This document shows, in pieces, positions 26,001-38,100 of a stretch of 64,000 bases of DNA. The DNA lies in the NCBI GenBank assembly GCA_004794785.1, contig SJOL01006490.1:988984-1052983 (forward strand), read 5' to 3'. This DNA comes from Opisthorchis felineus (lineage: Eukaryota; Platyhelminthes; Trematoda; Opisthorchiida; Opisthorchiidae). How positions within the stretch are numbered: position 1 is the first letter of the stretch; each line of letters starts with the position of its first letter. The position numbers and the translations under genes are program-made. Below the pieces are notes generated by a model. The model ran no database searches. It was not told the DNA's origin and was given only the letters and a program-made list of their open reading frames with translations.

Positions 26001-28136
26001 GCACTGATCTTGGGATGCAGATAGGGTAGAACCAACTATGATCCGTGACTGTGTGCATACGCTGGTGTATATGTGTGAACGCGCGGATTATTTTGACAAT
26101 TGAAGTAAAGAGGTATGTGGACACAAGTGCTTCTGATAAAACGGTATATAGATTGGACAGCACTGTCACGATATACCGCAGATAAGCGCAAAAAATCACA
26201 ATTTCGATTGTCTGCCTGCAATCTAAGGATAAGTTGAAATCAATCCGTCGAAGAGCTTCATTTTCAACTTCATTCAGAACTTGTGTGGTATGCTGTTTAC
26301 TAACTAGATGGACTCAGCTGTGCAGTGCCGTGTTAACGATGATGTTTCGGATGGATTTTGCATTTAAAGCTTGTCAACTTTCAAGTATACTAAACTTTTT
26401 TGGTAATCTTCAAGATTACTGTACTCTAGGAAGTCAGCTGTCAAAGTGAGTTTCTTTCTTTAATTATGGAGCAATGTATATATCAAGCAGAGAAGCTTTT
26501 AATAACGAATATTAATTCTGCGTAGCCAGGTATCTTTCAAGCTCGTGAGTAGACATTTCTTTGCCATGCTTATATAAATGGATAAGTCAACGAAAAGTAA
26601 AAAGTACATTACTGATTGGGGTTAGATCGATGTTGACACAACGGCGAGAATGGTGGTTGCAAATTTCGGGACCTCTTGCTTCTGATGACTGAAAACTAGT
26701 GCATACTTTCAATGCCAGAGAACTTAATAAAAAACAACCCGGAGCATGCCACAGTTGATTTATGGGTTGAAGTAGGTGCTTGATTGTTTGTCATTCAGTA
26801 AAATGACATCTCGGACGTTCTGTCGGTGAAAATATTCACTTCAATGACATCGCCAAACAAGCAGTTCCAACCGGCATTTTATGGAGTTTTGTGCTCTTAG
26901 GGATGCGGAGTTCAAATTCTCGTTTGTGCGTAACATACTTGAGAAGAAATGGTCGATTTCAAGAAATTATTTATTGGCTAGTGAATGTCATCTGAGACAC
27001 GCAAACTTAAAAAAAACATTCGCCGCGAAATTCGCAACCGGTGTAAGCACGTTCGAGGCGCTCAAAATTCGAGCGATTTGCCGAATCACCAGCACATGTG
27101 GCGCTATGCTGAAATGATCTTGTCTGATCATCCAGTGGTTGAATAACTAGGTCGTCGATGATATCAAAAGAAACGGGTTTTTTGCAAACATTTGCACCCA
27201 TGCCGTAGTAAAATAAGGCTTTGAGCAGTTTTATAATTATTATTCCTAATAATACTACCAATGGCAGTGTTATCGTATGCTTTTCAGTGGGAAATGAGTC
27301 TTCATAAAAACCTAATATTATCACACAACCAGAGCTTCATTCGCTTTTATAGTGTTATCTTTTGCAACATTATTATTCACTGGCGTGCCTTCAGTGAAGA
27401 CATTTGCTTTTCAGAACTGTATTTTGAGCACAATGTAAACAGCGGATCAGATGAAACGTTTTCCTGAAGAATAGTGCGAATTTATCAAGCACCTGGCCCT
27501 CACATTTTGAACTTGCTGACTACCAGAGGGCAAATCCAAGTGCGTTTCAGCTAAACTGAAATCGATCATAAACCAAAAAATGTGGTCCCAAGCTAGCAAG
27601 AGTCGTTTAGCTGAATAGTAAAACCCTTGACTTTACGTTCTCAGGCTTACGATAAAAAAGATCTTAAGGCGGCTTAGACTCCTGTTGGATGGAGTCGATG
27701 CTAATAGGTGTGGATGTATGAGTGTTCGTAAATAATTCTTCTGAAAATGTGCTGAAGCCTATCGGCATGGTCTGTTACTGTGGTAATCCAGCAGCGCGCC
27801 GTATGCCCTAAGATGAAATATATGTAAGCGCTTACTCCTACATGCCTAATATCATCGTCTGCATTCATCAGACTGACTAAACCACCTTCAGATTCCTTAT
27901 GGAATCAAGCTGAAGGCGTAAAATGAGGAAAAAGTTTACTACAAGAATCAAACTCAGCTAGAGACCAGGCACGTTTGTTCGCATTTTGAAAGAGCTGTCA
28001 CTCGATGGCTAACTTTGGCGGTTTCCTGACTGTTTGGGGGAATTGAACAGAAGTCCTTGAAACGGCAAAACACCCTTCGTTTTTAGCTTCTAGGTAGCTT
28101 TATTTACAAACTTCAATCCATTTACTGCTGAAAGGC
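23076..28136. other. No gene recognised
   Basis: AT-rich DNA with frames up to about 105 codons (27007-27324, -) that carry no recognisable domain. No repeat copies were identified by eye. Confidence 0.5.
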
Positions 28137-28290
28137 TGCGAAGCACTGTACATCTTTTTCATCTTTGTTGGGAATCATCAGCAGTAAGAGTCTCACAGAA
28201 CTCTGGGGAGTTTCGAACCGCTGACCTCCCAGATAGTTTTTTCAACTCAACCGTTTTACCACCAACGGCGCATCAGCAGTGTGATTAACT
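28137..28290 (-). repeat. SINE family S copy
   Basis: Minus-strand copy with GGTCAGCGGTTCGAAAC (a good box B) and TGATGATTCCCAACAAAG. A + strand tail of the same family follows at 28345-28411. Confidence 0.7.
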
Positions 28291-28344
28291 TGTATTTAGT
28301 CAGGATATAGCGCACTCATCCTTCAGTTACAAAATCTCAGTATG

Positions 28345-28411
28345 CGTGAAACAGCCGTACAGCCCTTCTCGGCTTTTCAGCATAGATTATCCTCAATTAC
28401 GGGACGAAATC
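28345..28411 (+). repeat. SINE family S 3' tail fragment
   Basis: GTGAAACAGCCGTACAGCCC, CTTCTCGGCTTTTCAGCATA and the following ATTACGGGACGAAATC match the tail of the 61.2 kb copy. Confidence 0.55.
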
Positions 28412-28606
28412 ACACAAATTTGTTAACACAGATAGACAAATCACAAATGACTACATCTGCCACTTCATCATACGCAGTTCGTCTCAAAGGTCGAAGTTTT
28501 CGCTTGTGTCATTCATCGCCTTTGATGCCAAAAACCACACCCATGACAAAAACTATTCGAGCAGACAGGAATGGTGTAGCAGCTACAACCCCTGGACCTC
28601 TGTATA

Positions 28607-28648
28607 CGGTTTATGGCTCACAACGGTTTATGGCTGACAACGGTTATG
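28607..28648 (+). repeat. 17-base tandem repeat, 2.4 copies
   Basis: CGGTTTATGGCTCACAA, then CGGTTTATGGCTGACAA, then CGGTTATG. The first two units differ at one base. Confidence 0.9.
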
Positions 28649-29159
28649 ATTCTCGAAACATTGTACGGTGCTATAGGCTGTTGGAATCAGGCTGGTCAAA
28701 CATGATATCGAGCTACGCATTTTAACTTCTGTTTGATTAACATATCCTGAACCTGCCTAACGAGTTTTATCGATATCGCAATGTAGAAAAAGCCTTTTTT
28801 GTCATCTGGGCTGGCCACTTTCGCTGAATAAACGAAACTGGGCCTCGTGCAAACCCAGTCGCTATGTTAGGCCAAATGTGGAGGAAACGTTGGCGAAACT
28901 GCTGCTAAAGCTCACGAAGCGCGGCCGGCTAATCCAAAGCGCGTCTCGCTTTCGCTCATGTACGATTACGCCGAGTAGCCACGGAGGGGTTGAAACAGGC
29001 CCTGCTGTGCTGGTACGTATTCTGTTCCCGTATCTTTCATAAGTAACCCATTGGGGTAAGTAGCTAGTGGACACGGAAAACAGCACGACTAAAAGTGTGT
29101 GTGGAAGGTTTACAAACGACTCAAACGCAAGATGAATCAGGACAATAATGAGAACTTGG

Positions 29160-29420
29160 GCTCGAGATAGCTCAGTGGTTATGGCTAGATATCTGGTAAT
29201 GTGTCGAAATATTGGTAGCTCGGGGGAGTTTATTCGGGGTTGATCAGGTGGCTGTTGATCTGTTCGCCGCACTTGGCAATCGACTTGCAGACGTTTCGTT
29301 ACCGTACTAGGAGACATCATCAGTGCGCAGTGCACCCAAATGCGAAGTGGCATAAATCTGGTGAAACATGACAAGCGAGTTAGTGCTTCCCTGACCAAAG
29401 TTGGCTCACCAATTGTGAAA
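29160..29420 (+). repeat. tRNA-derived SINE-like repeat, family D, with box A head
   Basis: The head contains TAGCTCAGTGG (29168-29178), a good Pol III box A. A degenerate box B region (GTGTCGAAATA) follows, then the D body GTTGATCTGTTCGCCGCAC, AGACGTTTCGTTACCG and GACATCATCAGTGCGCAG. The long minus-strand frame 28862-29455 reads across this repeat. Confidence 0.65.
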
Positions 29421-29455
29421 ACAATTTTCCATACAGGGACGAAAAGTTTCCTCAC

Positions 29456-31229
29456 TTATGAGACCCTTTAGGATCTTGGGATGAACTTCAGAAAAGCGCG
29501 CGGCAACTGTTCTCAAAGAATTCTTGTAGTCTTACCGGTATTTTTGTCCTGACATTGCCTTTGAAGGATTTTCTGCATGATTTCTGCGGGAAACCGGTAA
29601 CTTTTTAGGATGGCAATTCCGTCAGAATATCTTCTAGGAAAGAGCATTCTTCCTCTCAGTTTTTCTGAGCAGATATTCACTACCGTATAGGCTGCAAGCA
29701 GCATTCTATCGGATTGTAAGCCGAATCACGCTGGCTAGTCATGTAGGTTATTATTGCACACGTCGTTTGTTCGACCCATCTTCTTTCCTTGCTAATAATA
29801 AATCAAAATGGATCATTGATCTTTCTGATGTTGCGTAAGTATGCCTGAAGATGATTGCCTCTACGCTATTAATACATATCATGGCCCCTAGGATTTTCTC
29901 AGCAGGTTTCCTTTTAGATGGGTACATCACAAAAATATCCTACCAACGATTCATTGCAAACCAAACAAGTTAGTGGCAGCCAGCTTGGTGTTAAAACACA
30001 ATTTTCAACTGTCTGTACCACTTTCAGTGACAGCTTACTTCCAGAGTAAATGAGATTCGTTTCGCTTCGATTGGCTAAAGTTTCCAGACGAGTGCACTGC
30101 TATTGACATGATCCGTGTGAGCCGAATGTGTGTGGAGCAGCTTGTCAAAAAATCAGACAAAATGTCAGACGTTTTGTAAACAACGTAATTTTGTCAAGGC
30201 GATCGAGACAAAATGAATGCATGCTTATTGTCCATAGTATAGCTTAGGTTCACTGTGAACTGTATCATCTGGTCGTTGTAAAACGTCTGAATTTGCTGTC
30301 ATTTTCATGAACGGTCACTTAACATCCACAGCGTATGAAGTGCGTAAAAATCCATTCTTACGCTGAGTTTTTGCACACTGCTGAAAAGCATCGTCCGGAT
30401 AAGAATATGACCTGCTTCAGAATAAGTGACTGTGCAGAGTTACTTCCAAACGCAGAAGAAATAAATTTATTAACAGAAAATCAGACGGCTGAAGTAGGAA
30501 TTCCATGCTGTCATTAGTTTCCTGTCTAAGTTTGACAAACAAACACACATTCGTGCAATAATCGCTGGACTAAAGCAACTTTTTCGCCGAAATTCTTGGG
30601 TTAGAATCAGTAGGGTAAAGCCGAATTTAAGTATGACTGGTTCTGTAACAAGATAGGACCTACTAGCGACCTCGTGATCGATGGTGTATAACAAGACGCG
30701 TGCAAGGTTCAGAAAAAATTCACTGTCTGAGCCATTCCACACAAGAGTTGGTTCAGACGAACCAAAGAATTACGATCTAAATATGCCTCGGAACCTCCTG
30801 ACACAGGCTTCGTCTCACAACCATAGAAGAGCGGCCCTCGATATACTATGGTCTGTGTGGCCTCTGAGGTCTAACGATACACAAAATCCTCGCCAAGAGT
30901 AACGCAACCTTCGAAACTCTGATCACAGGTGTTATTTTTTGTGCTAACTTTATGTAGGATGTTCTCGAAGTAAATGTGCAACGTAAACCAAAACTGGCTC
31001 ACACTATTCAGCGGTGTCACTGGAAGCGCATGTTACCAAGCAAGACATTTGGGCACTGCGACCATTTTACCTCTAGGTAGGAAACATATCTATGGGAATC
31101 CACTGTCGTGGATCGACTGTCACGTCCAATGGCTGGTGCTTTGAGAAACGCCGTCACACCAGCCCACCGCATAATCAAACACTTTTTTGATTGGGCTGCT
31201 TCGGCCTTGGATACAACTACAAAACGACG
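29456..31229. other. No gene recognised
   Basis: Short frames only. The AT-rich sequence shows no module of the repeat families listed here. Confidence 0.5.
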
Positions 31230-31320
31230 CAGAGGTTTGTTGAACTGTTCGTCGAGCTTGTCAGTTGGCTTGCCAAGGTTTCATCACTAATCGAGTGGAC
31301 ATCATTCATGCACTGTTGGG
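31230..31320 (+). repeat. Repeat family D fragment
   Basis: GTTGAACTGTTCGTCGAGC, AGGTTTCATCACTAATCGAG and GGACATCATTCATGCACTG match the D core. Confidence 0.5.
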
Positions 31321-32099
31321 TGGGTGTTTTTACTTTACTTGATTGAGTTTATACGGTTTTTCAAGGATTGGCTGATATCTGTTACGGAAATTGGCCGTCT
31401 GGAATACACACTGAGTGCCCCTTTGATTTGTTTCGATTTGTGTTGCGTTGTGGCTCGTGATTTTTGCGTTTGACTGGTGCGTTCTGTCCGAGAAGTCTCG
31501 TTCCGGTCTTGAATAGTGAGATTTTGATTCTTGTTGCGTTGTGGTCTTCCTTCCTTTCGTTTGATTGAGTCTTTCACTGCTTCCCGTTCTTGAAAGTTGG
31601 TCTTCTTTGCTTAGACTGGTCCGTTCTCAATTTATGTTGGGTCCCAATCAGATTTTGTAAAAGCTGTTTGCCTGGTTGCACATCTCTGTTGTTTTCCTAG
31701 GCTGAGACAGTTCCTCGAGTGATTATTCAGCTATTTTCAAAGTCACGCATTCCTTACTCAGTGTTCAGTTTGGCTATCACCTTCTCGGTTGAATGTATAT
31801 CCCAATAAGCTCGGTCATTTCTTTCGGAATTGGAATCCCTAGTTCTTCTATACCTGTCTCCGCTGGTTTTTTGTGCAACTTAAAGCATTGTGTCAGGAAG
31901 TTCTTCTGTCTTTACTAGGGTGATAGATGGGATCGATTTTCTTATGGTTGTTGGTGCATGTTTCGGTCAACTACCACGAATCCGCAAATCCAAATTCTTC
32001 CTTTTCCTGTGCTTGGGCTTTTTTCCAGTCTAATCCATGTCCACTCTGACTTTCGGAGATCGGTAAAACTGGTCCTGTATTTTGGCTCTAAGTTTTTGT

Positions 32100-32560
32100 T
32101 TGTGAATTCCTGTAGACTGCTGCTGAGGGTTCTGAGGGATAACCAAATGAAACTAATCGGGTATTCATTTCTTTCAAAAAACGTTGTACATGTGCTTCTC
32201 TCCTTTGGTATTGACCTCCGTTACACAGTGCACTTCAGTCAACTTGAAGGAGGCACAGATACAGGTTGTGGTAGTTTAGCTGATTGCTCTAGGGCCTGGA
32301 ATTCCCGTCTGTACGCGTTGCTTTTTTGTAGACATGGGTTTCTATCTGTCCATTTGGAAAGCTTGTGAAACGAACATCTAAGAATGCCAGTCTTCCATAG
32401 TTTCCTCTTTCAATTCTGAATATTTTGTTGCCCAAAAAATTTTTTTGGTTAAATAGTTCGCTTTAGTTCATTTAGTTTGATAATGCCAAAACTATGGTTT
32501 ACAAACCAGATCAGTATTTTGGATCTGGCCGTACAATCAATTTCAACTTCTGCTTTGCAT
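32100..32560 (-). mobile_element. Penelope-like element reverse-transcriptase fragment, degenerate
   Basis: Reverse-complement translation gives NYGRLAFLDVRFTSFPNGQ followed by IETHVYKKATRTDGN (about 32298-32414). This matches the Penelope-type RT pattern G.LPFLDV.V.R..NG...T.VYRKPT.TD. Further along the minus strand, LCNGGQYQRREAHVQRFL and, in the next frame, NEYPISFI match the later HV...L..N.YP..FI block. Several frameshifts and stops separate the pieces. I found no catalytic YVDD block upstream (towards 32.6 kb) and no GIY-YIG endonuclease downstream. The Lys/Arg/Gln-rich minus-strand frame at 31335-31577 may be element-derived but is not recognisable. Confidence 0.65.
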
Positions 32561-34533
32561 TAAACGTCGAAAATGCCTGAGAGCTTGTTTACTTTTATGA
32601 GGACACGCTAATAAAATGAGTAGTAAACAGTTGTAGCTGTAGCACCATTTCGGTGCATAGCAAAAAATAATTACATCTGTCCATTCAAAGCGTCTTCTGT
32701 AAAACAAAAAAAAACATGTTTGAGAATTCGACGGAAACCGCTTTGCGCATATGTCAACTTTGCTCCGCATTAACTTGTTACATTCACTGACAACGACTGA
32801 ACACAAACTGAGAAAACTTATCAACTTGGCACGTGTTAGTTTTCGATTCCCTTCAAAGTCCACGCACAAATTTTGTGATTCCAGGTTTAATTTTGTCTAC
32901 CAAATCCAGATTTTTAACCACAACATAGTAGTCATTATCGTCATAACACTCGGCAAGGGAAAAGCCAAATAAAGAGATGATAGAAGAGTGTTGAAGACGT
33001 AAATCGAGAGAGTTTTCCAGAAGAAACCAATTTAGCACCAATGCGTTAATTTTCTCGCCATTAGGCCATTTGACTGAGGGTTTACAGCCACGGGCTTAGC
33101 TTAGCTATATGCTCTGGTAGATAGCATGCTTCATTTTTTCCAAGAAGTTTAAGTGGGTCTACTTAGACATAAACGAACACTCACTTGCAGCCTTCTTCTA
33201 CAGCAGTGTTCCAAGTTAAGCAATAACAGCTAGAGCAAACAGGTTATGCACAAAAGTAATACTTCCTGCGCGTTTATATGGTGATACCAGTCGGATTTCT
33301 ACCCTACCGTGAGCTTCTCTTTTCTCTGTGTGGAATGAATAATATGGCATAAGCACCTCTGTTGTTGTTCGGTCTAGTTTTGCCCAGTAAAATCATTGGC
33401 GCCAACTGTAACACTAACACACGAGATACAAACCGAGTGAAACTATTTTATGCTTTGCGCTTCTCTGTGAATCTGAGTTACGCTTGATCTTTGAGGTACT
33501 AAAACATCACTGGTGGCTTTAGGGAGCTGTTTGCTTACGCAGTATTGACACGCCAGCGCCCAGGCATGACAAGCTGGCGTAACTCTGCGTGGGCACGTGA
33601 AATACCTATACCTATGGTGGTGCCCAAATATGAACATCCGGTGGCTTCTAGATCTAATATTTCCTATGGCTCTTTGCAATATTATTAGTAATAGTATGGC
33701 TTCCTGGTGGCTTGTGTAGCAGCTGGGATGTTCCTAAATCAGTTTTAGCTCCGGCACATCATGCAAAACAGTAGACAGCTTCGTCTGTCTCTCGTAATGG
33801 CCCATTGGCATTGCATGTGCATTAGTTTATACCATGAAGTAACCTTTTCCTCATCATCGCAAACATTCAGTCCACTAAGATACTATGGCATGAAGGCTTT
33901 AAAATTACCAACTCATGCTGGAGAAGTTACGTTCGACGAATCCTGACTCGATGATTGTCTGTTTTCTTAGTGTAGTCAGCCATGTCTGAAATGACTGAAA
34001 TAACATGTACTTCTTATACATTGACTGCATTTTTGTTCGACACTCTTTGGGACGCTCATATAGTGTGCTTCCGCTGTTCTAGTAGCAACCAATGAGGTAA
34101 CTATATCCCATCGTTACATACTAGTTGTTTATGCTCTGCCTAAAATTCAAAGGACTGTAAATTGCGAAATACATTCAGTTGCTGATTGGGTTGGTAGTGA
34201 GCAGAGACTCAACTGAATCTCAGGAGTTTTCATCAAACTTAGGAGTAGCAACTTCCTTCAAGGGATGCAAATACTTTGTTAGGATGCAGTTTTAAGTCCA
34301 GGCAGGAGCCAGTACATAACACTGCATGTGGTCTTCATCACCCGGTAGCAGACGCTCCCGTTCAGCCATATCAGCAGTTACTTTGCAGAGTTTCAGTGTT
34401 ACGTTTTTGCAATGCTAATTAAAAATCGGATAGATTTGTTGTTCAGAGCAATACCTCGAATTGGCCGAAGTAGTTCAGTGATTAGAGGCTACCTGAGGGA
34501 AAACATTTTTTTACTTATGTTTCAAAATCCTTT
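32561..34533. other. Upstream region of the aquaporin gene
   Basis: A promoter or 5' non-coding exon would be expected here, but I see no convincing TATA box or initiator. The minus-strand frame 32543-32869 does not continue the Penelope-like element recognisably. Confidence 0.4.
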
Positions 34534-34620
34534 TTGGATAGTCCACCTTTCTTGTGCAAAAACTGTTTCCACTTACGCAGCTTTCATTCATTCTCTATCA
34601 AACTAGAAAAACCAAGAACC
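34534..34620 (+). promoter_or_regulatory. Aquaporin 5' leader / possible splice acceptor before ATG
   Basis: The 87 bases before the chosen ATG are in frame with it and start with another ATG, but the encoded peptide (MDSPPFLCKNC...) has no family similarity. Two acceptor-like sites, CACTTACGCAG and CTATCAAACTAG, lie within about 45 bases of the ATG. Either could receive an upstream non-coding exon or a trans-spliced leader, which flatworms use. That role is inference. I see no convincing TATA box. Confidence 0.35.
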
Positions 34621-35181
34621 ATGCCAGTCAAAGGCGTTCTTGAAAATGAAAGTTCCGAATCTACGTTAAGTCGCTTATTCCGAATGATTCGCTGCTTCGT
34701 GGCTGAATTTCTTGGTACCGCTCTGATTTGCTACGTGAGCGTTGTTTACCGAAATGGCCCGGTTCCTGTAGCCTTTGTTGTCGGTCTCACCCTGGCATGG
34801 ATAGCTTGGGTTTTCGGTCCCGTCAGTGGGGCGCATGTTAATCCGGTGGTGTCGCTGATGATGCTAGTAGTGAGGAAGGTGTGGTTTCTGGATGCGCTGA
34901 TCTACATTGTTGCCCAACTTCTTGGATCGATGGCTGGCTCATGGATTGGAACGTTAGCTGTACCAGCTGTAAATGCAGGAAATACGCTAGGCATGACCAC
35001 CATAAGTGCAAACATTACTGCTGGACAAGCAATCGGACTGGAGATTGTGGCAACCGCTCTACTCCTATTGGTCATTCTTTCAGCATTTGACGAACTTCGC
35101 CCTAAACCCTGGAATTTGGGGAACGTTACCATGTTTCCGTTCATCTTTGGGGCAACCTTGGCACTTTTGGTATCTCTGCTG
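34621..35181 (+). CDS. Aquaporin coding exon 1 (residues 1-187)
   Basis: Encodes the cytosolic N-terminus, TM1 (about 25-43), TM2 (about 48-66), loop B with NPV (74-76), TM3, the extracellular loop C with the NIT sequon, TM4 (about 136-156) and most of TM5 (about 170-187). It ends in codon CTG and is followed directly by the donor GTGAGT at 35182. The frame stays open only 9 bases past the junction, where TAG ends it at 35190. Exon length is 561 nt, exactly 187 codons, so the intron is phase 0. Five helices in one uninterrupted exon is compact beside the rest of the gene. Confidence 0.93.
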
Positions 35182-38100
35182 GTGAGTTAGTAACTTTGTG
35201 CTAGCTAACTCCTAACTTAATTTGTTGGGAGGAATGGCTTTATTGATAGGGTCAAGATAGTTGACTGAGTCAACCATCAAATAATCGTCTCAATCATAAT
35301 TCCGTGTAGCTGTCCCGGCCTCCCGCTTTGATTTCGCTATCCATCCTACCTCTACACATAAATCCGGTCAATAGCCTGGTTAAGTATGGCTGGCATGAAT
35401 CAAGCCAAATGACAATACTAGCCACACACCAACTCTCAATGCCTTTGATTATTCTGAATACGTGGCCGCATCAAGGTTACAAACAAAGGAGTACACTACA
35501 CAGAAATTTGCTGAAAACTTTCCGGCAGATTACGACCGGTTACACATTTCTTCGAATTCATCCGGTCCCTAAATTTCCGCCACCCTTATGCTCTACTTGA
35601 ACCAAAATTGGAATTATCTCACGAAGTACTCTAATTTCCAAACCATTCAGCGGAATCTCAACTGAATCTTCCTTTTATGAAATCCCCTTCTCAGTGTGCT
35701 GCACAAAGTCCACCTTATGTTTCGTTTGGAACGATACCCGAGATGTCGCAGTACACCGTCCAGATGAAACACGCTATTCATAACGTTTTTGAAGACGTTT
35801 CGAAAACGTCTATGGGTACCGTGTTTTGTCTAGACAATGTACTGTGATATTTTGGCTCCACCATGCCTCAAAACAAACTCTACTGATACTCTCACTTGCA
35901 TACGACTGTTGGACAGGCTGTCAGCGACGTTCCTTCACCACTAGGGTGACAAAAGTATGCTGTTCAAATGACGCACTGATAGTTCAGTTCAGTGTAGTAC
36001 ACGCCGCAAAGCGTCATGGACCAGGCGATACACAAATATGCATAGTTTTGTACCCATTAGTACGGAAGAGAATCTACTTTGTATGGGTGTTGGGAGATCG
36101 TGGAAAATTCGTTCTGACTGAAAGGTGGATTGGATGACCTAAAGTCAACGCTGTTAAAGAATGGTTCTCCACCAAAAATTTTAACATGCCACATGGTGGA
36201 AGACTGATGTAAAACACCTTTGCTGATGAGCGTCTAGTTCAGGTAGAACTGCTCTCTAGAAGTTATCATGATATATCATGAATCGGAACATACTTTGTGA
36301 AGCAGACTTACAATGCAGCAAGGCTTGGGGTAATGTTTACCTACTGATCTGTCAGTAATCCCATGATCTCCAACTCTGACTAGTTGTTCGGCCCTCTGCG
36401 ATTATGAACTGTAGTCAGAGGCACAGGGATTCTTCAAAACATGTTCGACAGAATCGCCCCACCCCACCTGCTACATAGCCCCGGCTAACAGACTCCACCT
36501 CCATACTAACCCACTTGGTGGGCATTAGTCAACAAGATGATCCCCAAAAGACCTTCAGTGCCATTTTTGCAGTGCAGCTACACCAACAAAAGGGAAACAG
36601 TAAATTGTTCCCAACAACAACAGAGGCCACAGGTATAAGTCTGTTTAAGTGTGCACTTTTCATCCAAAAAACGTTCACATGTTTTACTCTTGCTTTGACC
36701 TCAAACGGTCTTTACACACCACGTCATTAGCAGAGTAGCAGACAGGCTAACTGGACCAATGCATCGAAGTAAAATGGTTGCCACAAGCTGAATAAGCCTA
36801 TGTTTTCCAATCGTCTGTAACCAGTCTCAGTATTCGGTCTTTTTGTATGTTTTCCGGAACTCCCACAGTGCGGCCTAACTATTCGTGTTTTCATACTTTG
36901 CAGCTGTAACTTGTTACGCCGCTAGGAATTATTATAAGCAATGAAGCTCTTGGTTCACAGTTGGCTCATGAAAGTCTGTGGTGAAACATACCTACGTTTC
37001 GTTCTAATTCGCTTTGAGGGTCATTCAAGCAATAACCACGCAAGGATATTTCAATTTAGTCAAGAATTCCCAATACAACATGCGAATGAAAGTCATCGCC
37101 ATCCGTTTCTCGCGGAACAAAAAAAATGAATGTTAGAAGCACAGGACCAAACCAGATGGTCGAACCAAACCACGCTGAACATATTCAGATTTTTGTATTT
37201 TCCCAATTCCCGAAGTGTATACAGGCGATGTAAAGCTCAAAAACGTTTGTATTCTGGTCAGACACACTTATTCAGATGCATAATGTTGTGAAAGCATACA
37301 AAGGCAAGATTTTGCCAGATTGTTCTACAAGCACCTGAGCTGAGAAACGGTTCTGTGAAGATTTATTTTTGTCTGGTAATGTTATTTTTTCACGCATCTT
37401 TGTTCATGAAGCAGGTTTCAATTAACTTTCTCAATATCTTTATAACAGGGAGATCTCACGGGGGCTAGTATGAACCCAGCAAGAAGCTTTGGTCCTGCTG
37501 TCGTGAATAATAATTTTACTGATTTATGGGTAAGTATCCTGAAACGTTTTCATCCGCCTTTTAGTTTGAAGTCAGCAAGCTTAGTTAACGGTGGGATATT
37601 GTTGAAAGGCAGCCAGATTACCACAAATACTCTCATTTGCAATCGAATTTGGCTTTGATAAGAGACGCAACTTAATCTAGCAGAATATCTAGTTTATGAT
37701 AGGTTGAGGGAATCTTGGAGACTGGGCCTATCTGATGAGCCCCACTAGGGGCGAAATCGGTCGTTGTCTGTCAGAGACCTTATGAACTATGTTACGCTAG
37801 GACAATGCGCCCAAGTTACTTCTGAGGTAGCCTATGTACTGAGGGTGAGTTTTTATGAGCTCAACAGTGAACAATGTGAAGATGCAGGATTTCGAAACCA
37901 CCACAGATGAAAGAGCGAATTAATGTGTTATACGAGCATACAGTGCCCTTTCGGTAGTTTGTTTACTTACCCAAACAACTAGTTTAGGGAGAGAAGACTA
38001 CTGAGCTCGAACAAAACTGTCCCTATTCACCCAACAAGTGGGTGAATATTTTGCTTTTAAATGGTGGTAGTAAGTATTTTGCCGCATCCGAAACTGGATA

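Noticed and set aside
28862..29455. Longest minus-strand open frame in this part (197 codons)
   Set aside because: It reads antisense across the family D SINE (29160-29420). Its MMSPSTVTKRLQ stretch is the translated repeat core, and no domain or splice sites support a gene.
31958..32368. 136-codon + strand frame
   Set aside because: Antisense to the Penelope-like RT fragment, which is readable on the minus strand.
34534..34620. Upstream in-frame ATG extending the aquaporin by 29 residues
   Set aside because: The extension has no family resemblance and contains acceptor-like AGs. The ATG at 34621 has a better context, but the longer form is not excluded.
37470..37658. Open frame from the ATG in exon 2 running past 37529
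   Set aside because: The frame past TGG is intronic. The GTAAGT donor and direct fit of exon 3 show the exon ends at 37529.
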